Shown: positions 53,224-63,737, counted from the stretch's first letter. The stretch: 64,000 bases of DNA from Pseudomonas wuhanensis (GCF_030687395.1 NZ_CP117430.1:558001-622000); one strand, 5' to 3'. Notes: a model not told the origin generated them from the letters alone. Translations and numbers: made by a program.

Positions 53224-55056
53224 TCAGCCCGCGAGCGCCATCACCCTTTGATAAAACAACCACTCCTGCTCCAGCGCATGGGCCTGATTGCCGGCCTTGC
53301 GAAAGCCATGGCGTTCGTCGGCGTAGTAATGTGCTTCGACCAGAATGCCGTTGTCCTGTAGCGCAGTGACCATGTCGCGGGTCTGTTGTGGCACCACCAC
53401 AGCGTCTAGTTCACCCTGAAAGAAAATCACCGGAACGCTGATATTGCTCGCGTGCAGCAATGGCGTGCGCGCGGCGTAGCGTTCGGCGTCCTGCACCGGG
53501 TCGCCGATCAACCAATCCAGATAATCGCCTTCGAACTTGTGCGTTGCGCGGCCTAGCGCAACGGGGTCGCTGACGCCATACAGGCTGGCGCCCGCACGAA
53601 AGACCTTGTGAAAGGCCAGTGCGCACAACGTGGTGTAGCCACCGGCACTTCCTCCACGGATAAACGCTTTGTCGCCGTCGATCAGTCCACGTTTGGCAAG
53701 GTAGTCCACCACCGCACAGGCATCTTCCACATCCACATCGCCCCAGCTCATATGCAGCGCCTGGCGATAAGGGCGGCCATAGCCGCTGCTGCCTCGGTAG
53801 TTGAGATCGGCCACGGCAAAGCCGCGTTGTGCCCAATACTGGATCCGCGGGTCGAACATCGGGTAGCAGGCGGAAGTCGGGCCGCCGTGAATGAACACCA
53901 CCAACGGCGATTTCGTGTCACCGGTCATCGCTGGGTAGAAGAAACCGTGGGCCTCGCCCGAACCACTCGGATAGCGCAGGGGTTGCGGGCGGCTGATCTG
54001 TTCGGCGAGCAGCGGTGCAACACCGCCGGCGAGTGTCTTCACCTGCCGGTTCTGGCGGTCAATGGCAATCACCGTCGACGAACTGACCGGCGAAGCGGCG
54101 ATGCAGTAGATGAACTGCTCATCCTGTGCGAGATGGCGGAAGCGGCTGTAGTCGCCAGTGAAATCATCACAGGAACCATCGCCATGACAAAGCCCCAGTC
54201 GACCAAAACCGCCTTCGGTCCAACTCGCCAGATAACTGTCTTCGCCCAACGGCAACCAGGTGCAACCACCCAGTTGCCAAGGCGCCGGTCCATGGTCGGC
54301 ATCGACACTTGGCAGTGGGCTCAGACCGTTGCCCGACTCCACCCACGGCTGCCAGAAACCGCCGCGATCGGTCAGACAAAACAAACGGCCGCGGTCATCG
54401 AATCGTGGTTGTTGCAGTGACTCCTGAGCACCGTCGCCGGCCACACATCGCGGTGGCGCAAAGGTGTGATCACTCTGGCGTTCGGCAACCATCAGGCGAG
54501 TCGCGGTCCAGGGCTGATCCGGGCGACTCCACTCGATCCAGGCCAGACGCTGACCGTCAGGGCTCACGGTCGGTGCAGCGTAGAAATCGGCGCCTTCGAC
54601 CAACAGATGACGTTGGCCGTCAGCCAGATCGATAGCCACCAGGCGATGTCGATCGCGGTTCTCTTCCACCGCCAGCACCTGCCCGCTGGCGAAGTGCAAA
54701 TCGCCGTAGCGGCATTCACTTGAAGTCAGCACCTCAGGCGCCTCACCCGTCAGCGATTGCCGGTACAGCTGCTGGTCTGCCTCGTTGACGAAAACAAGCC
54801 CGTCATCGGTCAGACAAAACGCGCCGCCGCCATATTCGTACACCCGGCTGCGCACACTGAAGGGGGGCGGCGTCAGGCAATGAGCCTGGCCGTCGCGCCA
54901 CCGCCAGATCCGGCAGGCGGCGTCCTTGGGCCGGTATTCGTTCCAGAACAGGCCATGCATGCCGACTTGCAACTCGGCGAAGTCGATGCCGGCCGCGACA
55001 GCCCTGGCGGCGCTTAAGGGTTCAGCTTTTGGCGATGAGGCGTGAGTTTCGTTCAT
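53224..55056 (-). CDS. pqqM: S9-family peptidase of the pqq cluster
   Basis: A 610-residue prolyl-oligopeptidase-type protein. A beta-propeller N-terminal half (to about 360) precedes an alpha/beta-hydrolase domain with the serine elbow RGGSAGGYT, the acid in [11 protein letters not shown] and the histidine in [11 protein letters not shown]. Pseudomonad pqq clusters end in such a gene (called pqqM or pqqG). Release of the pyrroloquinoline precursor from PqqA fragments is proposed but not firmly shown. It starts at ATG 55054-55056, overlapping the pqqE end by 35 bases; no good RBS is visible, in line with coupling. Confidence 0.88.
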   Translation of the reverse strand: MNETHASSPKAEPLSAARAVAAGIDFAELQVGMHGLFWNEYRPKDAACRIWRWRDGQAHCLTPPPFSVRSRVYEYGGGAFCLTDDGLVFVNEADQQLYRQSLTGEAPEVLTSSECRYGDLHFASGQVLAVEENRDRHRLVAIDLADGQRHLLVEGADFYAAPTVSPDGQRLAWIEWSRPDQPWTATRLMVAERQSDHTFAPPRCVAGDGAQESLQQPRFDDRGRLFCLTDRGGFWQPWVESGNGLSPLPSVDADHGPAPWQLGGCTWLPLGEDSYLASWTEGGFGRLGLCHGDGSCDDFTGDYSRFRHLAQDEQFIYCIAASPVSSSTVIAIDRQNRQVKTLAGGVAPLLAEQISRPQPLRYPSGSGEAHGFFYPAMTGDTKSPLVVFIHGGPTSACYPMFDPRIQYWAQRGFAVADLNYRGSSGYGRPYRQALHMSWGDVDVEDACAVVDYLAKRGLIDGDKAFIRGGSAGGYTTLCALAFHKVFRAGASLYGVSDPVALGRATHKFEGDYLDWLIGDPVQDAERYAARTPLLHASNISVPVIFFQGELDAVVVPQQTRDMVTALQDNGILVEAHYYADERHGFRKAGNQAHALEQEWLFYQRVMALAG

Positions 55057-56197
55057 TGCGAAAGGCCAGTTGTTCAATGGTCTGGGTCGCGTGTTCGGCT
55101 TCTTCGCGGGCCTTGAGAATCACGCCGTGATGTTCCGACTTGCTGCACACCGGGTCGGCGTTGCTCGCGTCACCCGTGAGCATGAACGCCTGACAGCGGC
55201 AGCCGCCGAAGTCTTTTTCTTTCTCGTCGCAGGAGCGGCACGGCTCGGGCATCCAGTCGTAACCGCGAAAGCGGTTGAAACCGAACGAGTCATACCAGAT
55301 GTGCTGCATGCTGTGGTCGCGCACGTTGGGAAACTGCACCGGCATCTGTCGGGCGCCGTGACAGGGCAGGGCGGTTCCGTCCGGCGTGACGGTCAGAAAG
55401 ATACTGCCCCAACCGTTCATGCAGGCTTTCGGACGTTCTTCGTAATAGTCCGGCGTAACGAAAATCAGCTTGCACGGATGCCCTTCGGCTTCCAGTTTGG
55501 CGCGGTATTCGTTGGTGATGCGTTCGGCGCGAACCAATTGTTCTTTGGTCGGCAACAGGCCAACCCGATTGAGCTGCGCCCAGCCGTAAAACTGGCACGT
55601 CGCGAGTTCGACGAAGTCCGCTTCAAGGGCGATGCACAGTTCGATGATTCGGTCGATCTTGTCGATGTTGTGCCGATGGGTGACGAAGTTCAGCACCATC
55701 GGGTAACCGTGAGCCTTCACTGCGCGAGCCATTTCGAGCTTTTGCGCGAAGGCCTTTTTTGAGCCGGCCAAGAGGTTATTCACCTGCTCGTCACTGGCCT
55801 GGAAACTGATCTGGATGTGGTCCAGACCGGCCTTTTTGAAGTCGCTGATTTTCTGCTCGGTCAGGCCGATGCCGGAGGTGATCAGGTTGGTGTAGAAACC
55901 CAGCTTGCGCGCTTCAAAGATCAACTCGGCGAGGTCTTGACGCACCAGCGGCTCACCGCCAGAAAAACCCAGCTGCGCCGCGCCCATCTCCCGAGCTTCG
56001 CGAAAGACCTTGATCCACTGCTCGGTGGTCAGCTCTTTGCCCTGCTCGGCGAAATCCAGCGGATTGGAGCAGTACGGGCATTGCAACGGGCAGCGATAGG
56101 TCAGCTCGGCCAGCAACCACAGTGGCAGGCCGATTTCAGGCTTGGGCGGTAACTTGTCTGACACGGAATCAGGCAAGTTCGATCCAGTGCTGAGCAC
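55022..56197 (-). CDS. pqqE: PqqA peptide cyclase (radical SAM)
   Basis: A radical-SAM/SPASM enzyme that cross-links Glu16 and Tyr20 of PqqA. The SAM cluster cysteines are Cys36, Cys40 and Cys43 ([12 protein letters not shown]), [13 protein letters not shown] follows, and the SPASM auxiliary-cluster cysteines are in CHGARQMP and [22 protein letters not shown] at 56195-56197 inside the pqqD end, with GGAGGT 5-6 bases upstream, gives 391 residues. ATG candidates further upstream would run through pqqD in another frame and are rejected. It works with PqqD as peptide chaperone. Confidence 0.93.
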   Translation of the reverse strand: MLSTGSNLPDSVSDKLPPKPEIGLPLWLLAELTYRCPLQCPYCSNPLDFAEQGKELTTEQWIKVFREAREMGAAQLGFSGGEPLVRQDLAELIFEARKLGFYTNLITSGIGLTEQKISDFKKAGLDHIQISFQASDEQVNNLLAGSKKAFAQKLEMARAVKAHGYPMVLNFVTHRHNIDKIDRIIELCIALEADFVELATCQFYGWAQLNRVGLLPTKEQLVRAERITNEYRAKLEAEGHPCKLIFVTPDYYEERPKACMNGWGSIFLTVTPDGTALPCHGARQMPVQFPNVRDHSMQHIWYDSFGFNRFRGYDWMPEPCRSCDEKEKDFGGCRCQAFMLTGDASNADPVCSKSEHHGVILKAREEAEHATQTIEQLAFRNERNSRLIAKS

Positions 56198-56444
56198 GGG
56201 CGACCTCCATGAATTGCTCGATGTCGTCACCGAGCTCAGGCACGTCGGGGAACTGCGCGCCCAGTTCGGCAATGATCGCCGCGACATCCCGCTGACCATC
56301 AATCAAACCGCCAATCAGCGCAGCGCTGTCGTTGAGTTTGATCATGCCTTCCGGGTAGAGCAGCACATGGCCTTTTTGCGCTGGTTCGTACTGGAAGCGG
56401 TAGCCGGTGCGCCATGTCGGGGTTTTGCTGCGATCGAAACTCAT
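56169..56444 (-). CDS. pqqD: PqqA-binding protein PqqD
   Basis: A 91-residue RiPP-recognition-element protein that presents PqqA to PqqE. The family block [20 protein letters not shown] followed by [20 protein letters not shown] is complete. Its start overlaps the stop of pqqC (ATGA at 56441-56444) and its end overlaps the pqqE start by 29 bases. If ribosomes reach it by coupling from pqqC, the pqqC frameshift could reduce its translation. Confidence 0.94.
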   Translation of the reverse strand: MSFDRSKTPTWRTGYRFQYEPAQKGHVLLYPEGMIKLNDSAALIGGLIDGQRDVAAIIAELGAQFPDVPELGDDIEQFMEVARAQHWIELA

Positions 56445-57194
56445 AAGGTGATTCCTTTATGCCAGACCCGCTGTTCGGTCACGCTGTGGTACGGCGGGCG
56501 GTTCAGTTCGTAGGCCATGCTCATGGCATCGAGCATGCTCCAAAGAATGTCCAGTTTGAACTGGAGAATTTCCAGCATGCGCTCCTGGCCTTCCCGCGTC
56601 GTGTAATGCTGCAAAGTGATCGCCAGACCATGCTCCACATCCCGACGCGCCTGGCCCAGACGCGTGCGGAAATATTCGTAACCGGCCGGGTCGATCCAAG
56701 GGTAATGCTGCGGCCAACTGTCGAGGCGCGATTGTGTGGATCTGCGGCGCGAACAGCTCGGTCAGCGAACTGCTGGCGGCTTCCTGCCAACGAGCCCGAC
56801 GGGCGAAGTTGACGTAGGCATCTACGGCGAAGCGCACGCCTGGCAGTACCAATTCCTGAGAGCGCAGTTGATCCGGGTCGAGGCCGACCGCTTGGCCGAG
56901 GCGTAGCCAGGCTTCGATGCCGCCCTCTTCGCCGGGGGCGCCGTCGTGGTCCAACAGGCGCTGAATCCATTCGCGACGAATCTCGCGGTCCGGGCAATTG
57001 GCCAGAATCGCGGCGTCCTTGAGTGGAATGTTCACCTGGTAATAGAAACGGTTGGCGACCCAGCCCTGGATCTGCTCGCGGGTCGCCCGGCCTTCATACA
57101 TCGCCACGTGATAGGGGTGATAGATATGGTAGTAGGCGCCCTTGGCGCGCAGGGCCGCTTCGAATTCGGCGGGGGACATTGCGGTGTCAGTCAT
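56441..57194 (-). pseudogene. pqqC: PQQ synthase PqqC, frameshifted by one base
   Basis: Catalyses the final ring closure and eight-electron oxidation to pyrroloquinoline quinone. The sequence encodes a normal 250-residue PqqC once one base is removed. Codons from ATG 57192-57194 give [20 protein letters not shown] on to [10 protein letters not shown] (His153). The correct frame then resumes with [20 protein letters not shown] and runs to KGITL at 56444. Between them the minus strand reads CAC-ACAATCG where CAC-CAATCG is expected: one extra A, near 56735 (T on the plus strand). As given, the protein would run 92 residues out of frame to 56457 and lose ~97 C-terminal residues. The rest of the gene shows no decay, so this is either a recent mutation or a sequencing/assembly error. 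Confidence 0.92.
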
Positions 57195-57244
57195 TGCGGT
57201 TCTCCGGGAACAACCGGTGGATTCTTTGGTGTCTGGTCGGGCGC

Positions 57245-57310
57245 CTTCGCGGGCAAGCCCGCTCCCACAGGATTACGCGGTCTATTGTGGGAGCGTGGCT
57301 TGCCCGCGAT
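57245..57310. repeat. REPIN between pqqB and pqqC
   Basis: A compact inverted pair, TTCGCGGGCAAGCCCGC and GCGTGGCTTGCCCGCGAT with TCCCAC/GTGGGA ends and a short ~15-base spacer. Confidence 0.9.
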
Positions 57311-57321
57311 GGGGCCATCCG

Positions 57322-58233
57322 CTACAGCACAATACTCATGCCGTCATAAGCCACTTCAACTTCACGACGGGCCAGCTCCGCACGCTCCGGCGAATCCTCA
57401 TCGAGAATCGGGTTGGTGTTGTTGATGTGGATAAGCACTTTGCGCTGCTTGGGCAGTTGTTCCAGCACTTCGAGCATGCCGCCGGGGCCGTTCTGCGCCA
57501 GGTGGCCCATTTCCCGACCCGTGCGGGTGCCAACGCCACGGCGCTGCATCTCATCGTCGTCCCACATCGTACCGTCCACCAACAGGCAATCGCTGCTGGC
57601 CATGATTTTCAACAGCGGTGCATCGACCTTGCCCAGGCCCGGTGCGTAGAACAGTTTGCCGCCGGTGCTCAGGTCTTCGACGATCAGGCCGATGTTGTCG
57701 CCCGGATGCGGGTCGAACCGATGCGGCGAGTACGGTGGTGCAGCGCTACGCAGGGGCAGCGGGGTGAAGCGCAGGTTCGGGCAGGCCGGGACGGTGAAGC
57801 TCTGATCGAGTTCGATACGGTTCCAGTTCAACCCGCCATTCCAGTGAGTCAGCATGGTGAACAGCGGGAAACCGGTGCTCAGGTCTTCGTGGACCATGTC
57901 GGTGCACCAGACCTGATGCGGGCAACCTTCGCGCAGGCTGAGCAGGCCGGTGGTGTGGTCGATCTGGCTGTCCATCAGGATGATTGCGCTGATGCCGGTA
58001 TCACGCAGCGCGCGGCCTGGCTGCATTGGCGCGAAACTCTGGAGCTGGGCGCGGATGTCCGGCGAAGCATTGCACAGCACCCAGTTCACGCCGTCATCGG
58101 AAATCGCGATGGACGACTGGGTGCGCGCCTCGGCCCGCAGGCTGCCGTCGCGAAAACCTGCGCAGTTCACGCAGTTGCAGTTCCACTGGGGGAAACCGCC
58201 GCCGGCGGCGGAACCTAGAATCTGGACAAACAT
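57322..58233 (-). CDS. pqqB: PqqB, metallo-beta-lactamase-fold oxygenase
   Basis: A 303-residue protein that hydroxylates the cyclised Glu-Tyr precursor during PQQ formation. It has the PqqB N-terminus [19 protein letters not shown] with the extra zinc-binding cysteines (CNCVNC), [17 protein letters not shown] in place of the hydrolase HxHxDH motif, and [15 protein letters not shown] and [17 protein letters not shown] towards the end. It is separated from pqqA by an attenuator-like terminator, so its mRNA level is probably below that of pqqA. Confidence 0.95.
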   Translation of the reverse strand: MFVQILGSAAGGGFPQWNCNCVNCAGFRDGSLRAEARTQSSIAISDDGVNWVLCNASPDIRAQLQSFAPMQPGRALRDTGISAIILMDSQIDHTTGLLSLREGCPHQVWCTDMVHEDLSTGFPLFTMLTHWNGGLNWNRIELDQSFTVPACPNLRFTPLPLRSAAPPYSPHRFDPHPGDNIGLIVEDLSTGGKLFYAPGLGKVDAPLLKIMASSDCLLVDGTMWDDDEMQRRGVGTRTGREMGHLAQNGPGGMLEVLEQLPKQRKVLIHINNTNPILDEDSPERAELARREVEVAYDGMSIVL

Positions 58234-58261
58234 GGCCGCTCCATCATTGAAAACTGAAAAT

Positions 58262-58316
58262 AAAAACGCCCCGGCAAGCCGAGGCGTAGCACTGCATTCT
58301 CTACCAAACGGTAGAG
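58262..58316 (-). terminator. Attenuator-type terminator between pqqA and pqqB
   Basis: Read on the minus strand: first a hairpin ctctacc-gttt-ggtagag (58299-58316) just after the pqqA stop. A second stem acgcctcgg / ccggggcgt (58266-58287, one mismatch) is then followed by tttttatttt. Read-through would feed pqqB-E, giving a surplus of PqqA peptide. Confidence 0.8.
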
Positions 58317-58317
58317 C

Positions 58318-58392
58318 TTAGCGGCTGGCGAAGTACATGGTGACTTCGAAGCCGATACGCAGGTCGGTGTAAGCAGGTTTGGACCAGGACAT
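58318..58392 (-). CDS. pqqA: PQQ precursor peptide PqqA
   Basis: A 24-residue ribosomal peptide, [20 protein letters not shown] plus FASR. The cross-linked residues Glu16 and Tyr20 are in the invariant E-V-T-M-Y. AAGGAG precedes the ATG on the minus strand. PqqE joins Glu16 to Tyr20, and the pair is cut out and oxidised to PQQ, the cofactor of periplasmic glucose and alcohol dehydrogenases. The 156-base gap towards pqqF should hold its promoter; I did not identify a clear consensus. Confidence 0.96.
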   Translation of the reverse strand: MSWSKPAYTDLRIGFEVTMYFASR

Positions 58393-58548
58393 AGGAGCGC
58401 TCCTTCGGGTGGATGGGACAGTTGAGACCTATACATATAGTCCACCTCCAGTCGGAGATGTTCAGATAGTTAGGTGGCTATGTTACTCAAAATTACAGAG
58501 CGATTGGCTGAGAATCTTTGAGAAAGCTAATTGCAGCGCCGGTAATGA

Positions 58549-60987
58549 TCAGTTTGCCACTTGCCAAGGCGCCCCGGAACAAGGCCCGCTGGCCAGACAG
58601 CGCCATCCGCCGTCGGCCCGATTCAGTCGTTGTGCCGCCGCCAGCAAGGCTTCGCGGTCGATCATCAGAATCGCCTGAGGCAGACGCTTCAGGTAATCAG
58701 ACGAATGGCCGGCCAGTTTGCCTTGCCAGAGCAGCTCGGCGGCCTGGGCGTTGGGCAGGGCGGTGTCGTCGAATTGATCGGCCAGCGCTTGGCGTTGAGC
58801 GATGAAGGTCGCTTCATCGATGCGGTCGATTACCCCTTCCAATTCGCTGAGGAACTGTTCGATGTGTTCCAGTAAATCCATGGGCGCGACGCTCGGCGAT
58901 TGCACACCGAACAGCAGCCCGGTCTGACCGTGTATCTGGCGTAGTCCGCTGAAAACGGCATACCCAAGTTGCAGCTCCACTCGCAAGCGCTGGTAAAACG
59001 GCGTCTGGCACACGTGTGCGAGCAAACGCCAGGCGGCTTCATCGGCGATGTCATGGGTTGCTGTCGGACAAAAAAGTAACAGCACGTGTTCGCTGGATTC
59101 GGTGGCGACGGTACTCCAGAGATGCTGTGAGCGAATCGACGGAGACGGCGTCAGTTGACTGTCCGCAGTGCCGGGAATACGACTCAAGGCAAGCCCCATT
59201 GCTGCTTGTGTCTGGGCAGACAGGCCTATTGCCAGGCCATCCCAGCGTGCGCTCGACCAGAGTTGCTGCAGGTCATCCGAGGCTACGGTGTGCTCAAGGC
59301 ATAGATCGGGCAGTGCCTTGAGCAATTGTCGAATCGGCATCAACGCAATGGACGCCGGCTCTTCGTGTGAGAGATCGGCATCAGGTTTTGTCAGTTCTTT
59401 CAGCGCATGTTCGAGGATTGTCGGCATCGGTTCCTGCAGGCCCGTCATCTTCAGCAGCCATTCACTGCCCGATGCGCTGAAGGAAAAGTCGACACCGGCC
59501 TGACGCGCTTCTTCGCGCAGCATCCGCAGGTTGTTTTCCAGATTCGACTGAAGGTGGCTGTGGGGTGCGGATTCCAGGCGCCAGCGCAGATAAACCGCAC
59601 CTTCATCCGTGTTATCCGGCAACGCCTGAGTGAACTGCATCGGCGATCGTTCGCGGCGGCTGCGTAAGCGATCCTGGGCAAAGGTCCGCAGGCCACGGTG
59701 GGCGCTGGTCTGGCCGCGAATCAATCCGGCATTCGGGGCTGGAGTTTCGGCGCGCAAAAACGGGTTGGGGGGCGGCAGTTGCCACTGGCCGGTGAAGTTA
59801 TCCACAGCGCCAATTTGTTTGAGGATTGCCTTAAGGGCGACAACGCCCTGTTCGGACAGCCCGGCTTCAAGTTGTTCGCTGTCTTGCTGGGCAAGTTGCA
59901 GGGCGCTGCTGACTTGCTGTTGGCGCTGCAGCAGGGCTGCATACTCCTCGCGCAGTTCGGCCCAATCCCGATGGGAGGCAAAGAAGCCCAGCCAATCCAG
60001 AAGCCGTTCGCGGATCACGTTGTCCGGCTGCATGATGTGGACGGGCCGTGTGAATTCGATGTGTAGCAAGGCTTGGCCAGCATAGTGATAGAGCGGCGCG
60101 GCTTTCAGGTTGTCCGCCAACCCGGATTCTCGCAGCTGCGCCAACAGGCCCCCGGGTTTTTCGGCGTTCAGCCAGTGGCACAGGAACGCCAGCGCTTCGG
60201 GCGATGAGTCGGGCAGCACTTCGAAGGCGAACAGCAGATCCAGCCGACGTTCTCCAGCCTGTTGATAACTATTGTCTGAAGAATCCATTAACAGGGTGGG
60301 TTTTGTCTGCGGGACTTTTTCGCCGGGGGTAATAGCAACGGCAAACGCCTGCGCCATCGCCTTCAATTCATCGAGACTCTGTGGCCCGGCCAGGCTCAAC
60401 GTCATCTGGCCGGTCTGATAAAACCGCTGATAGAAGCTCTTCAACGCTTGCTGAAATTCGGGCTGCGGCACCGGCAGGCTGTAACGGTTTCCCGCATGAA
60501 ACGCCCGTAACGGATGAGCCGCCGAGAGTCCATCGAACAGCGCGAACTGCTGTTGGGCCGTCGCATCCCGCGACCAGGCGACAAATTCGGCGTGCAGCAC
60601 TTCCCGTTCCCGCCGCTGATCGTCCGGATTCATACGCGGACGAGCGAGCATGTCTGACAGGCGCTCCAGCCCAGCGCTGAACGCCTGAGGCGGCAGTTCG
60701 AAAAAGAAGTCCGTCGTCCGTTCGCTGGTGCGCGCATTCACCTGCCCGCCATGACCTTGCACGTAGGCCATCAGCCCTTGCCCGGCGGGAAAGCGTTCTG
60801 TACCCAGGAACAGTAAATGCTCAAGAAAGTGCGCCAGCCCCGGCCAGGCCAGTGGCACGTCGTGACTGCCAGCAGCGACCCGCAACGCGGCGGCGCAGCG
60901 CTTCAAATCGGGAGCATGACGCAGCGTCACCCGCAGACCGTTGGCGAGGGTTTCAGTGTGGCGGCGAGGGTGATTCAGCGCAGGCAT
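58549..60987 (-). CDS. pqqF: PqqF, M16 zinc peptidase
   Basis: An 812-residue M16A (insulinase/pitrilysin-like) protease. The inverted zinc motif HFLEH is at residues 53-57 (LAHFLEHLLFLG), with the third ligand in the downstream glutamate block (MNPDDQRREREVLHAEFVAW). Four M16 repeats account for the length. PqqF cuts PqqA or its cross-linked form to release the PQQ precursor. The ATG at 60985-60987 has GGAAG 6 bases upstream; a GTG two codons earlier is less likely. It is upstream of pqqA with its own spacing and follows davA on the same strand. Confidence 0.93.
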   Translation of the reverse strand: MPALNHPRRHTETLANGLRVTLRHAPDLKRCAAALRVAAGSHDVPLAWPGLAHFLEHLLFLGTERFPAGQGLMAYVQGHGGQVNARTSERTTDFFFELPPQAFSAGLERLSDMLARPRMNPDDQRREREVLHAEFVAWSRDATAQQQFALFDGLSAAHPLRAFHAGNRYSLPVPQPEFQQALKSFYQRFYQTGQMTLSLAGPQSLDELKAMAQAFAVAITPGEKVPQTKPTLLMDSSDNSYQQAGERRLDLLFAFEVLPDSSPEALAFLCHWLNAEKPGGLLAQLRESGLADNLKAAPLYHYAGQALLHIEFTRPVHIMQPDNVIRERLLDWLGFFASHRDWAELREEYAALLQRQQQVSSALQLAQQDSEQLEAGLSEQGVVALKAILKQIGAVDNFTGQWQLPPPNPFLRAETPAPNAGLIRGQTSAHRGLRTFAQDRLRSRRERSPMQFTQALPDNTDEGAVYLRWRLESAPHSHLQSNLENNLRMLREEARQAGVDFSFSASGSEWLLKMTGLQEPMPTILEHALKELTKPDADLSHEEPASIALMPIRQLLKALPDLCLEHTVASDDLQQLWSSARWDGLAIGLSAQTQAAMGLALSRIPGTADSQLTPSPSIRSQHLWSTVATESSEHVLLLFCPTATHDIADEAAWRLLAHVCQTPFYQRLRVELQLGYAVFSGLRQIHGQTGLLFGVQSPSVAPMDLLEHIEQFLSELEGVIDRIDEATFIAQRQALADQFDDTALPNAQAAELLWQGKLAGHSSDYLKRLPQAILMIDREALLAAAQRLNRADGGWRCLASGPCSGAPWQVAN

Positions 60988-61025
60988 GAGCACTTCCAGA
61001 ACAGAGAAGCGCTAATGCTAGCGGA

Positions 61026-61820
61026 TTAGGGCTTGTTCAGCTCGCCGTATAGCTCGGGACGGCGGTCGAGGAAGTAACGATTGGCGGCGCGGGAATTGAT
61101 CATCAGCTGGCGATCCAGCTCACCGACGATCAGCGCTTCATCAAGACCGGCCTGGGCGATACGGCTGCCGTCCGGCGCGGCGATGCTGCTCTGGCCGCAA
61201 TACTGGATCTCGCCCTCGCTCCCGCAGTAGTTGGCGTAAGCCACATAACACTGGTTTTCGAAGGCACGGGCGCGGACGGTGACGTCGGCAATGAAATCGT
61301 AGGGAATCATGTTCGCCGTCGGCACCAGAATCAACTCGGCACCGGCCAGCGCCAGACGCCGGGCGTTCTCCGGGAATTCCAGGTCGTAGCAGATCAAAAA
61401 GCCAAGCTTCCAGCCGTTGAGTTCAACCAACGGAAACTCATCCGGCCCGGGGCTGAACATCGAGTGATCGAGATCGCCGAACAGATGAGTCTTGCGGTAG
61501 TTGCACAACCGCTCGCCATTGGCGTCGATCAACTGCACGGCGTTGTAGATCTGCCCGTCCTCGGTGCGCTCCGGGTAGCCATACAGAATGGCAATCCCCG
61601 TCGCCTTGGCAATGCGCGCGATGTGCTGCGCCGATTCACCGTTATGCACCTCCGCCAGCACGCTGACCGCATCGGTGCCGATGTTGTAGCCGGTCAGGAA
61701 CATCTCAGGCAGCACCAGCAAATCTGCGCCCTTGGCCTCCAGCGCCAGTTGATGCAGGCGTTGCAGGTTGCCCGGGACATCCAGGGGCAGCGGTGGACAT
61801 TGGTAAAGGGCTACGCGCAT
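61026..61820 (-). CDS. davA: 5-aminovaleramidase (nitrilase superfamily)
   Basis: A 264-residue carbon-nitrogen hydrolase. The Glu-Lys-Cys triad is Glu39 (VLPEMFLTGYNIG), Lys110 (NYRKTHLFGDLD) and Cys144 (LICYDLEFPENARR). Length and sequence closely resemble DavA of P. putida, which hydrolyses 5-aminovaleramide to 5-aminovalerate in L-lysine breakdown. The adjacent davB gene supplies the amide, which supports the call. It begins 12 bases after davB ends and so should be co-transcribed. Confidence 0.92.
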   Translation of the reverse strand: MRVALYQCPPLPLDVPGNLQRLHQLALEAKGADLLVLPEMFLTGYNIGTDAVSVLAEVHNGESAQHIARIAKATGIAILYGYPERTEDGQIYNAVQLIDANGERLCNYRKTHLFGDLDHSMFSPGPDEFPLVELNGWKLGFLICYDLEFPENARRLALAGAELILVPTANMIPYDFIADVTVRARAFENQCYVAYANYCGSEGEIQYCGQSSIAAPDGSRIAQAGLDEALIVGELDRQLMINSRAANRYFLDRRPELYGELNKP

Positions 61821-61832
61821 TTCGGATTCCTC

Positions 61833-63515
61833 TTACTCGGGGAGGGCGATCGGACCGATCTCGTTGAACACATCGCCTGGACCCGGGTTTTCGGCGTGAG
61901 TTTCACCGCCGAAGTGTTTCATGATCCCCCACACCGCGTTGAGCGATGTCTGCACCGCGCCTTCGACCCAGGCCGGCGTCCACGAAACGTCATCGCCAGC
62001 GATGAAAATCCCGCGCTGCTCGGCCGGCATGTCGTCCTGCATGAAGTGCGCGTACATGCGCTGGTTGTAACGGTAATGGCCGGGCAGAGCACCTTTGAAG
62101 GCTCCGAGGAAATGCGGGTCGGCTTCCCACGACACGGTGATCGGATCGCCGATGATCCGCGCGGCGATGTCGACTTTCGGGTAGATCTTCTTCAACGCAT
62201 CCAGCGCCAGCTTCACGCGTTTTTCCACTGGCTGTGGAAGCATTTTCAGGGCGTCGCTCATCCACGAGTACGAAAGACAAATCACCCCTGGCTTGTCGTC
62301 GCCGTTATCGAACAAGTACGTGCCACGGGTCAGGCGATCAGTGAGTGTCATGCTCATCAGGTCGCGGCCTGTTTCCGGGTCTTTGTCCTTCCAGAACGGG
62401 CGGTCGACCATTACGAAGGTTTTCGATGACTGCATGTAACGGGTGCGGTCCAGGGCCATCCACATCTTTTGCGAGAACAGGGTTTCGTCGCATTCGATCT
62501 GGGTGGTCAGCAGCCAGCTCTGGCAAGTGGTCAGCACCGCTGCGTATTCGCGGGTGTCGCCCCAGTTGTCGGTGACCGCAAAACGGCCGCCTGCCGCGTG
62601 GGCAATTTTCTTCACGCCGGTACGTGGCGCGCCGTTGTGCAGCGAGCTGAGGCTGGTGCCTTCAGGCCAGTGCACGCAACGCTCCGGCACATGGCGCCAG
62701 ATGCCCTGCGGCACTTGTTCCACGCCGCCGACCACCAGGTGTTGGTGATCGTCGCAGTTAGTCATCACCACGCGGAAGATTTCCAGCATCGAGTTGGGGA
62801 AGTCCGAATCCCAGCCACCGGTGCCGAAACCGACTTGGCCGAATACTTCGCGGTGATGGAATGAGAGCTTGGCGAAGGCTTCGGAGGTGGCGACGAAATC
62901 GTAGAACGTGCGGTCGTCCCACAGCGGCACCAGGGTGTTCCACAATTCCTTGAGGCGCGGCACATCGCGGTCGCGGATAGCTTGCTGGATGTCGGAAAAC
63001 TGCGAGCCGGCTTCCAGAGCATCGGCCCAGGCGTCAGCGACTTCCTGGAACAGTGCAGGAAGATCCGCCAGTTTCTGTGCGTAATGAGTTTTGCCTTCCA
63101 GATCGATCACCGTGCTGCCCGACGCAGGCGTCAACGGGTTCGGGAAAGGCTTGGTCTGGAGGCCGAGCTTGTCGACGTAGTGATAAAACGCGGTCGACGA
63201 CACCGGGAAACGCATCCCGCCGAGCTCGGCGATGATGCCTTCAGCGCCATTGAAGGCCTGGGAGCGCAGACGACCACCCATTTTCGAGGCTTCGTAGACG
63301 ACGGGTTTAAGGCCCAGCTTCATCAATTCGTAGGCAGCCACCAGGCCGGCAATACCTGCCCCGACAATCGCCACTTCGGCGCCGTGATTGTGCGCCGGAA
63401 TGCTGCCCAGACCGGCCGGGTGTTCGATCCAGTCGTCGAAAGCGAAAGGAAAGTCCGGGCCGAAAACGGTGACCGGTTTTTTACCGTCTGCAGGATGGCG
63501 ATTGTTCTTGTTCAT
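61833..63515 (-). CDS. davB: L-lysine 2-monooxygenase
   Basis: A 560-residue flavin amine-oxidase-type monooxygenase that converts L-lysine to 5-aminovaleramide, CO2 and water. The FAD motif is VAIVGAGIAGLVAAYELMKL after a ~47-residue leader (FGPDFPFAFDDWIEHPAGLG). GGRLRSQAFNG, AELGGMRFPVSSTAFYHYVD and the C-terminal GIFIAGDDVSWTPAWVEGAV are as in P. putida DavB. It is the first gene of davBA. An Lrp-family regulator gene lies upstream on the same strand, a plausible lysine-responsive controller. Confidence 0.94.
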   Translation of the reverse strand: MNKNNRHPADGKKPVTVFGPDFPFAFDDWIEHPAGLGSIPAHNHGAEVAIVGAGIAGLVAAYELMKLGLKPVVYEASKMGGRLRSQAFNGAEGIIAELGGMRFPVSSTAFYHYVDKLGLQTKPFPNPLTPASGSTVIDLEGKTHYAQKLADLPALFQEVADAWADALEAGSQFSDIQQAIRDRDVPRLKELWNTLVPLWDDRTFYDFVATSEAFAKLSFHHREVFGQVGFGTGGWDSDFPNSMLEIFRVVMTNCDDHQHLVVGGVEQVPQGIWRHVPERCVHWPEGTSLSSLHNGAPRTGVKKIAHAAGGRFAVTDNWGDTREYAAVLTTCQSWLLTTQIECDETLFSQKMWMALDRTRYMQSSKTFVMVDRPFWKDKDPETGRDLMSMTLTDRLTRGTYLFDNGDDKPGVICLSYSWMSDALKMLPQPVEKRVKLALDALKKIYPKVDIAARIIGDPITVSWEADPHFLGAFKGALPGHYRYNQRMYAHFMQDDMPAEQRGIFIAGDDVSWTPAWVEGAVQTSLNAVWGIMKHFGGETHAENPGPGDVFNEIGPIALPE

Positions 63516-63676
63516 GGCTGACCCTTGCTGGCGACCTGACGCAGAGTGCGCGTCTGAGTATAGGAAAAGATGGCAGCCATTCTAGAGAGCGTAGAACACG
63601 TTAATAAGACGCAATGTGTCGTCGTTTTGCTAATTGTCTGTGCAGTATGACGATCTGTTGCTACACACTGTTCAAT

Positions 63677-63699
63677 GTGGGAGCGGGCTTGCCCGCGAT
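63677..63699 (+). repeat. Single REP sequence
   Basis: GTGGGAGCGGGCTTGCCCGCGAT-type REP without an inverted partner nearby, in the gap between davB and the Lrp-type gene. Confidence 0.85.
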
Positions 63700-63737
63700 G
63701 AGGCCCGACCAGACACCGAAGACTTACCGGCAGAAAC

